64,000 bases of DNA from Catellatospora vulcania (GTDB taxonomy: Bacteria; Actinomycetota; Actinomycetes; Mycobacteriales; Micromonosporaceae): the NCBI RefSeq assembly GCF_009720385.1, contig NZ_ML769303.1, positions 27,820-91,819 of the forward strand. The letters are read 5' to 3'. The notes beneath the pieces are model-generated. The model worked only from the letters and a program-made list of their open reading frames with translations. It did not search any database and was not told the origin of the DNA. Made by a program: the position numbers and the translations under genes. Below, piece by piece: positions 58,721 to 64,000 of the stretch (within the stretch, counting starts at the first letter, position 1; each line of letters begins with the position of its first letter).

Positions 58721-58739
58721 TAAGGTACGCCTCGCCTTA
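58721..58739 (+). promoter_or_regulatory. Putative DtxR/IdeR-type iron box of efeUOB
   Basis: TAAGGTACGCCTCGCCTTA is a 19-base element with TAAGG/CCTTA half-sites. By hand it matches 12 of 19 positions of the DtxR/IdeR consensus. A second, overlapping half-site (TTAGGCAAGGCT) follows at 58740-58752. It lies about 40 bases before efeU, where iron-dependent repression is expected. Confidence 0.5.
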
Positions 58740-58775
58740 GTTAGGCAAGGCTGGTCTATTCGCTGAGGTGGTGCC

Positions 58776-59648
58776 ATGGACGCAAACGTCTTCCTTCCCA
58801 CGTTCCTGATCGGGTTGCGGGAAGGCCTGGAGGCGACGCTCGTGGTCACCATCCTGGTGGCGTTCCTGGTCAAGACCGACCGCAGGGACCGGCTGCGCTT
58901 CGTCTGGCTCGGTGTGGCCGTGGCCGCCGCGCTGTCGGTGGGCTTCGCGGCGGTGCTGCAGTACACCAGCGCGCACCTGGAGTTCGAGCGGCAGGAGCTG
59001 TTCGAGGCGATCACCTCGATCCTGGCCGTGGTCTTCGTCACGTGGATGATTTTCTGGATGCGCCGGGCCGCCCGCTCCATCTCCGGTGACCTTCGCGCCA
59101 AGCTCGACGCCGCGATCGCGCTCGGTCCGCTGGCCGTCGTCGTCACCGCCTTCCTCGCCGTCGCGCGCGAGGGGCTGGAAACCTCGCTGATCTTCTTCGC
59201 GACCGTGCAGGGCGCCACCTCGACCTGGTCGGTGATCGCGATCCTGGCCGGCATCGCCACCTCGGTCGCGCTGGGCTTCCTGATGTACCGCAGCGCGCTG
59301 CGGATCAACCTGACGAAGTTCTTCACCTGGACCGGCGTGCTGCTGGTGCTGGTGGCCGCGGGCATCCTCAAGTACGGCGTGCACGACCTGCTGGAGGCGG
59401 GGGTGCTGCCCGGCCTGAACACGCTGGCCTTCGACATCTCCACCACGCTGCCGCCGACGACGTGGTACGCCGAGCTGCTGCGCGGCACGTTCAACTTCAC
59501 CCCCGCGCCGACCGTGCTGGAGACCGTCGCCTGGGTCGCGTACGCGGTGCCGGTGCTCGTGCTCTTCCTGCTGCCGCACCGGCCGGCGACGCCGCCGGCC
59601 GCCCCCGCTGCCACTCCCGCGCCGGTCGCCACCGGCGGCGACCGCTGA
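58776..59648 (+). CDS. efeU: Ferrous iron permease EfeU (FTR1 family)
   Basis: A 290-residue membrane permease with seven or so helices. The two iron-binding REGLE motifs characteristic of FTR1 proteins are in GLREGLEATLVV (first helix) and VAREGLETSLIFF (fourth). The C-terminus is a Pro/Ala-rich tail. It imports iron delivered or oxidised by EfeO and EfeB. It is the first gene of the operon, behind a probable iron box. Confidence 0.94.
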   Translation: MDANVFLPTFLIGLREGLEATLVVTILVAFLVKTDRRDRLRFVWLGVAVAAALSVGFAAVLQYTSAHLEFERQELFEAITSILAVVFVTWMIFWMRRAARSISGDLRAKLDAAIALGPLAVVVTAFLAVAREGLETSLIFFATVQGATSTWSVIAILAGIATSVALGFLMYRSALRINLTKFFTWTGVLLVLVAAGILKYGVHDLLEAGVLPGLNTLAFDISTTLPPTTWYAELLRGTFNFTPAPTVLETVAWVAYAVPVLVLFLLPHRPATPPAAPAATPAPVATGGDR

Positions 59649-59677
59649 AACCACACCTCGAAAATCAGGAGTCACCC

Positions 59678-60805
59678 ATGCGCAAGCTCTCCGTGCTCAC
59701 GGCGACCGCCGTGCTCGGCCTGGGCATGTCCGCCTGTACCACCGACCCCGAGCCCGCTGCCCCTGGCGACACGACCGGCCCGATCGCGGTCAAGGCGACC
59801 GACGCAACCTGTGAGGTGGGCCGGGCCGAGACCGCGGCCGGGACGGTGACGTTCACGATCGCCAACGGCGGCGCGAAGGTCACCGAGTTCTACGTTTACG
59901 CCGCCGGTGACCGGGTGATGGGCGAGGTCGAGAACATCGCGCCGGGCCTGACCCGGGAGCTGAAGGTCGAGCTGACCGCGGGCACGTACGAGACCGCGTG
60001 CAAGCCGGGCATGATCGGCAAGGGCATCCGGGGCGCGTTCAAGGTGACCGGTTCGGCCGCGCCGCTGACCGCCGACGCGAAGCTGGCCGAGGCGACCGCG
60101 AACTACCAGCGCTACATCCAGAGCCAGACCGCGGCGCTGCTGCCCAAGACCGAGGAGTTCGTGGCCGCGGTCAAGGCCGGCGACGTCGAGAAGGCCAAGG
60201 CGCTGTTCCCGATCGCGCGCACCTACTGGGAGCGCATCGAGCCGGTCGCCGAGATCTTCGGCGACCTGGACCCGAAGATCGACGGCCGGGCCGAGGTGAT
60301 CGAGGAGGGCATGGCCTTCACCGGTTTCCACCGCCTGGAGCAGGACCTGTGGGAGAAGAAGGACATCTCCAAGTCCGGTCCGATCGCCGACCAGCTGCTG
60401 GTCGACGTGAAGGAGATCGTGGCCAAGGCGAACGCGGAGAAGCTGTCGCCGCTGCAGCTGGCCAACGGCGCCAAGGAACTGCTGGACGAGGTCGCCTCCG
60501 GGAAGATCACCGGCGAGGAGGACCGCTACTCGCACACCGACCTGTGGGACTTCGCCGCCAACGTCGAGGGTTCCAAGGCGTCCGTGCAGGCGCTGCGCCC
60601 GACCCTGGAGGAGCGCGCGCCGGAGCTGGTCACCGCCCTGGACGCCGCGTTCGCGAACGTGGAGACCGCGCTGGGCAAGCACCGCGCCGGTGACGGCTGG
60701 AAGCTGCACAACCAGCTCACCCAGGCCGAGCTGAAGGAGCTCAGCGACGTCATCAACGCGCTTGCCGAGCCGATCAGCAAGGTCGCCGCGGTCGTCGCCA
60801 AGTAG
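59678..60805 (+). CDS. efeO: Iron uptake lipoprotein EfeO
   Basis: A 375-residue exported protein with a lipobox (LGMSAC). Residues about 35-130 are a cupredoxin-like domain (TVTFTIANGGAKVTEFYVY; YETACKPGMIGKG). The rest is the M75 imelysin-like domain with the metal-binding HRLE in GFHRLEQDLW. The ATG follows AGGAG. It passes iron to EfeU. Confidence 0.94.
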   Translation: MRKLSVLTATAVLGLGMSACTTDPEPAAPGDTTGPIAVKATDATCEVGRAETAAGTVTFTIANGGAKVTEFYVYAAGDRVMGEVENIAPGLTRELKVELTAGTYETACKPGMIGKGIRGAFKVTGSAAPLTADAKLAEATANYQRYIQSQTAALLPKTEEFVAAVKAGDVEKAKALFPIARTYWERIEPVAEIFGDLDPKIDGRAEVIEEGMAFTGFHRLEQDLWEKKDISKSGPIADQLLVDVKEIVAKANAEKLSPLQLANGAKELLDEVASGKITGEEDRYSHTDLWDFAANVEGSKASVQALRPTLEERAPELVTALDAAFANVETALGKHRAGDGWKLHNQLTQAELKELSDVINALAEPISKVAAVVAK

Positions 60806-60887
60806 TCGCCCGTCCGCCGGTCCGCCGCGCCGCCCGCACCGGGCCGGTCGCGGCGGGCCGGCGCCGGATACGGAAGAGGTGGAGCAG

Positions 60888-62147
60888 ATGGTTTCGCGAC
60901 GGGTGGCCCTGACCGCGGCCGGAGTCGGCATCGCGGGTGTGGCCGGCGCGGCCGCCGTGGGAGCGGCGATGATGGACGACGACCGGTCTCCGGCGTCGGC
61001 GTCGCCGGGCGACGCGGTGCCGTTCTACGGCGAGCACCAGGCGGGCATCGTCACGCCCGCGCAGGACCGGCTGCACTTCGCGGCCTTCGACGTGATCACC
61101 AAGGACCGCGCGAAGCTGGTCGAGATGCTGCGCGAGTGGACCGCCGCGGCGTCCCGGATGACCCAGGGCCGCGACGCGGGGCTGCTCGGCGCGGTCGGCG
61201 GCCAGGCCGAAGCCCCACCGGACGACACCGGCGAGGCGCTGGGGCTGCCCGCCTCCGGGCTGACCCTGACCATCGGGTTCGGCCGCAGCCTGTTCCGCGA
61301 TGCCGCCGGTGTAGACCGGTTCGGGATCGCCGCGCGGATGCCGTCCGCGCTGGAGCCGCTGCCGCATTTCCCGGGCGACGCGCTGCGGCCCGAGATCAGC
61401 GACGGCGACCTGTGCGTGCAGGCCTGCGCCAACGACCCCCAGGTGGCCGTCCACGCCATCCGCAACCTGGCCCGCATCGGCTTCGGCGTGGTCAGCATCC
61501 GCTACTCCCAGCTCGGCTTCGGGCGCACCTCCAGCACCTCACGCGAGCAGACCACCGCCCGCAACCTGATGGGCTTCAAGGACGGCACCCGCAACCTCAA
61601 ACTCGAAGACACCGACCTGCTGCGCGAGCAGCTGTGGGCCCGCGCCGAGGACGGCGCGGCGTGGATGGCCGGCGGCAGCTACCTGGTCACCCGCCGCATC
61701 CGGATGACCGTCGAGACCTGGGACCGCACCCCGCTGGCCGAGCAGGAGGCGATCTTCGGCCGGGACAAGGGCGAGGGCGCGCCGCTGGGCCGGGCCAAGG
61801 AGTTCGACGAGCCGGACTTCGAGGCCAAGGGTGCCGACGGCGAGCCGGTCATCGCCAAACAGGCGCACATCCGGCTGGCGCATCCCGACTTCAACAACGG
61901 GGCGCACCTGCTGCGCCGGGGGTACAACTTCGTCGACGGCTCCGACAACCTCGGCCGCCTCGACGCGGGGCTGTTCTTCATCGCGTACCAGCGCGACCCG
62001 CACAAGCAGTTCGTGCCGGTGCAGCGCAGCCTGGCCCGCGCCGACATCCTCAACGAGTACATCCGGCACGTCTCCAGCGGCCTGTGGGCCTGCCCGCCCG
62101 GCGTCACCGGCGACGGCGACCACTGGGGCCGGGCGCTGTTCGCCTGA
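60888..62147 (+). CDS. efeB: Deferrochelatase/dye-decolourising peroxidase EfeB
   Basis: A 419-residue haem peroxidase of the DyP family with a Tat-like signal (SRRVALTAAGVGIAGVAGAAAVGAA). GFKDGTRN contains the distal Asp (GXXDG motif) and RLAHPDFNNGAHLLRRGYNF the proximal His. In Efe systems the enzyme is exported by Tat and oxidises ferrous iron or removes iron from haem. The ATG at 60888 has GAGG 9 bases upstream. Last gene of efeUOB; a terminator follows. Confidence 0.94.
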   Translation: MVSRRVALTAAGVGIAGVAGAAAVGAAMMDDDRSPASASPGDAVPFYGEHQAGIVTPAQDRLHFAAFDVITKDRAKLVEMLREWTAAASRMTQGRDAGLLGAVGGQAEAPPDDTGEALGLPASGLTLTIGFGRSLFRDAAGVDRFGIAARMPSALEPLPHFPGDALRPEISDGDLCVQACANDPQVAVHAIRNLARIGFGVVSIRYSQLGFGRTSSTSREQTTARNLMGFKDGTRNLKLEDTDLLREQLWARAEDGAAWMAGGSYLVTRRIRMTVETWDRTPLAEQEAIFGRDKGEGAPLGRAKEFDEPDFEAKGADGEPVIAKQAHIRLAHPDFNNGAHLLRRGYNFVDGSDNLGRLDAGLFFIAYQRDPHKQFVPVQRSLARADILNEYIRHVSSGLWACPPGVTGDGDHWGRALFA

Positions 62148-62166
62148 TCGGCCCGCGTCAGCGACC

Positions 62167-62206
62167 GAGGCTCCGCCCCGCCGTGCTACCGGCGGAGCGG
62201 AGCCTC
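62167..62206. terminator. Terminator between efeB and the RDD gene
   Basis: GAGGCTCCGC (62167-62176) pairs with GCGGAGCCTC (62197-62206), followed by GTTTTCG. It lies between convergent genes. Confidence 0.75.
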
Positions 62207-62232
62207 GTTTTCGTGGCAGGAGGCGATCGGGG

Positions 62233-63192
62233 TCAGGCCGGGGCGGCCGGCCGCAGCGAGCGCGGGTCGACGGCCGGGCCGGTCGGCTGACCGGGGACGA
62301 GCGGGGCCGGACCGGCCGGGGCGACGGCCGCCGGGACAGCGGGCACGGGCGCGAAGAGTTCCGGCCACAGCACGGCGTGGCTGGCCCGGTCGCGGGCCAG
62401 GCGCTGGGCCGCGCGGCGGTGCCGCTCGCCGATCACCGCGGCCAGGTACGCCCAGCCGGGCGTGTCCGCCGGGGGAGCCGGGGTGACGCAGGCGGAGATC
62501 TCGGTGGCCAGCGCATGTCCGAGCCGGGTGCGGTAGGGCTCGCGCAGCCCGCGGCTGCGGGCCAGGAAGTGGCGGGCGGCCAGCGCCAGCTCGTCGTCGA
62601 GTCCGGTCAGGTCGAGGGTCGCCGCCCAGCGGGCCAGCGGCGGCGGGGTCGTCGGGATCCAGCCCCAGCCCTGCGGGGTGCGGTCGTGGATGACGATGGT
62701 CCCGGCGACCACGTCGGCCAGCCGCTTGCCGCGGGGCGATCCGGTCAGCACCGCCAGGCTCACCGCCCAGTTGACGATCAGCAGCATGCCCGGCCACTCC
62801 AGGGTCGCCCCGATCAGCGCCCGGGTGAACGACTGGCGCAGCGTGATCGGGCCGCCGTCGTCGCGTACCACGCGCAGGCCCATCGCGAGCTTGCCCAGCG
62901 ACCGGCCCCGGGTCAGCACGAGCAGCAGGGTCGGATAGCCCACGGCCGTCAGCACCAGGGCGATGATGTACGAGGCGTTCGCGCTGGCCATGTCCATGAG
63001 CCCGGTGATGCCGAAGAACGCCAGCAGCGCCGCCACCAGCCCGAAGAACAGCACGGCCTGCGCGACGATGTCGATCATCAGGGCGGGCACCCGCGATCCC
63101 GCGCGGGCCAGCCGGACCTCCAGGTGTACGGCCTCGCCGCTGACCAGCCCCGCCGTGCTCTCCGCCGTCTGGCGCCCCTGCCGCATCGGCAC
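62233..63192 (-). CDS. RDD family membrane protein
   Basis: A 319-residue protein with an RDD domain in its first half: RLARAGSRVPALMIDIVAQAVLFFGLVAALLAFFG, two further membrane segments (YIIALVLTAVGYPTLLLVLTRG; LIVNWAVSLAVLTG) and the TRGRSLGKLAMGLRVVRDDGG motif. The C-terminal half is cytoplasmic and Ala/Pro-rich. Function is unknown. It pairs divergently with a spoIIM-like gene, an arrangement common in actinobacteria. The start may be GTG 63192 or ATG 63186. Confidence 0.87.
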   Translation of the reverse strand: MPMRQGRQTAESTAGLVSGEAVHLEVRLARAGSRVPALMIDIVAQAVLFFGLVAALLAFFGITGLMDMASANASYIIALVLTAVGYPTLLLVLTRGRSLGKLAMGLRVVRDDGGPITLRQSFTRALIGATLEWPGMLLIVNWAVSLAVLTGSPRGKRLADVVAGTIVIHDRTPQGWGWIPTTPPPLARWAATLDLTGLDDELALAARHFLARSRGLREPYRTRLGHALATEISACVTPAPPADTPGWAYLAAVIGERHRRAAQRLARDRASHAVLWPELFAPVPAVPAAVAPAGPAPLVPGQPTGPAVDPRSLRPAAPA

Positions 63193-63269
63193 AGTGAATC
63201 ACAGGTCCGCGCGGCGCGACCGCCCCCGCTAGGCTGCCGGTCGGCGGAGAACCGGGGAGAGGACGACTG

Positions 63270-64000
63270 GTGGACCTGGACGCGTACGTGGCCGAGCACC
63301 GCGGCGAATGGCGGCGCCTGGAGGCGCTGAGCCGACGGCGCAAGCCCTCCGCGGCCGAGGCCGACGAGATGGTGCTGCTCTACCAGCGGGTGGCCACCCA
63401 CCTGTCCGTGGTGCGCAGCCGCACACCGGACCCGGCGCTGGTGGCGGAGCTGTCGCGGCTGGTCCTGTCGGCGCGCGCGGCGATCACCGGGGCCCAGCCG
63501 GTGGACTGGCGGCGGGTGCCCCGCTTCCTGGCCCACGACCTGCCGCTCGCCATCTACCAGGCACGCCGCTGGTGGATCACCGCTGCGGTCTGCTTCCTGC
63601 TGGTGTCGGCCGCGGTGGCGGCCTGGGTGATCCAGGACCCGACCCTGCCGAAGGCCTTCGGGATGTCCGAGGCGGACATCGACAGCCTGGTCAACCACGA
63701 CTTCGAGAACTACTACAGCGAGAACTTCGCGCCCAACTTCGGCCTGCTGGTGTGGACCAACAACGCCTGGATCGCCGCGCAGTGCCTGGCCGCGGGGGTG
63801 CTGCTGCTGCCGGTGGCGTGGATCCTGTGGCAGAACGCGCTGAGCGTCGGCATGACCGGCGGCCTGATGATCGGCCACGGCCGGGCCGACGTGTTCTTCG
63901 GCCTGATCGCCCCGCACGGCCTGCTGGAACTGACCGCGATCTTCGTGGCGGCCGGCATCGGCCTGCGGGTCGGCTGGGCGTGGGTGGTGCCCGGACCGCT
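63270..64000 (+). CDS. Stage II sporulation protein M-like protein, truncated by the window end
   Basis: An open frame from GTG 63270 continues to the last base, about 243 residues. It begins VDLDAYVAEHRGEWRRLEAL and has an N-terminal helical region (EMVLLYQRVATHLSVVRSRT), then membrane helices (WWITAAVCFLLVSAAVAAWVI; WIAAQCLAAGVLLLPVAWILW) and the SpoIIM/DUF95 segment VGMTGGLMIGHGRADVFFGLIAPHGLLELTAIFVAAGIGLRVG. GGAGAGG lies about 8 bases upstream. In actinobacteria this family is of unknown role and often adjoins RDD genes. Confidence 0.85.
   Translation, partial: MDLDAYVAEHRGEWRRLEALSRRRKPSAAEADEMVLLYQRVATHLSVVRSRTPDPALVAELSRLVLSARAAITGAQPVDWRRVPRFLAHDLPLAIYQARRWWITAAVCFLLVSAAVAAWVIQDPTLPKAFGMSEADIDSLVNHDFENYYSENFAPNFGLLVWTNNAWIAAQCLAAGVLLLPVAWILWQNALSVGMTGGLMIGHGRADVFFGLIAPHGLLELTAIFVAAGIGLRVGWAWVVPGP

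Overview
The window is chromosomal DNA from a very GC-rich actinobacterium. The gene set (coenzyme F420 genes fbiA/fbiB/fbiC, a WhiB regulator, DUF3499 and TIGR03089 proteins, a mycosin, leaderless promoters, a spoIIM-like gene) and the intergenic palindromes fit a filamentous member such as Micromonosporaceae. That assignment is inference from gene content. No rRNA, ordinary tRNA, CRISPR array, transposase or phage gene was seen.

Layout. 0-6.3 kb: accessory metabolic genes (GH35 beta-galactosidase with LacI-type operators, a Dps-like protein, a two-domain VOC protein, a GT2 glycosyltransferase, a secreted GH18 chitinase). 6.5-15.7 kb: HrpA helicase, two membrane proteins, a thioesterase, acetoacetyl-CoA synthetase and a TIGR03089 protein. 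15.9-19.3 kb: a GT4 glycosyltransferase, mannose-1-phosphate guanylyltransferase and a DUF3616-like protein. 19.5-23.3 kb: an ArsR-like regulator and a compositionally distinct three-gene type VII secretion-like operon ending in a mycosin. 23.4-29.3 kb: fbiB-fbiA divergent from fbiC, then whiB2, a zincin-like gene and DUF3499.

29.4-50.6 kb is a large block between DUF3499 and manB, genes that are close together in mycobacteria. It encodes a putrescine/GABA route: two PotD-like binding proteins, PotABC, two DAO-family FAD oxidoreductases, two class III aminotransferases, two aminobutyraldehyde-type dehydrogenases, a probable succinate-semialdehyde dehydrogenase, a saccharopine-dehydrogenase-family enzyme and an Lrp/AsnC regulator. 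51.8-58.6 kb resumes the conserved order with manB, a Trm112-like protein, a SIS protein, a CDF transporter, manA and ahcY. 58.7-64 kb holds the iron-uptake operon efeUOB, an RDD protein and the start of a spoIIM-like gene.

The most striking find is at 43.2-46.3 kb: five Y-RNA-like genes upstream of a Ro60 (rsr) gene. All share the same two-helix Ro-binding framework with compensatory base changes. Three carry a circularly permuted tRNA-like module (T arm, acceptor 3' strand, tetraloop, acceptor 5' strand, D arm). One carries two simple hairpins. One carries only a T-arm-like hairpin and lies in the 5' leader of rsr itself, just before a hairpin that pairs with the rsr Shine-Dalgarno. They are arranged as two tandem pairs plus a single copy, and each unit has a well-placed promoter.

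A second theme is several families of long intergenic palindromes, mostly at convergent gene ends, some present in two or three diverged copies and probably acting as bidirectional terminators.
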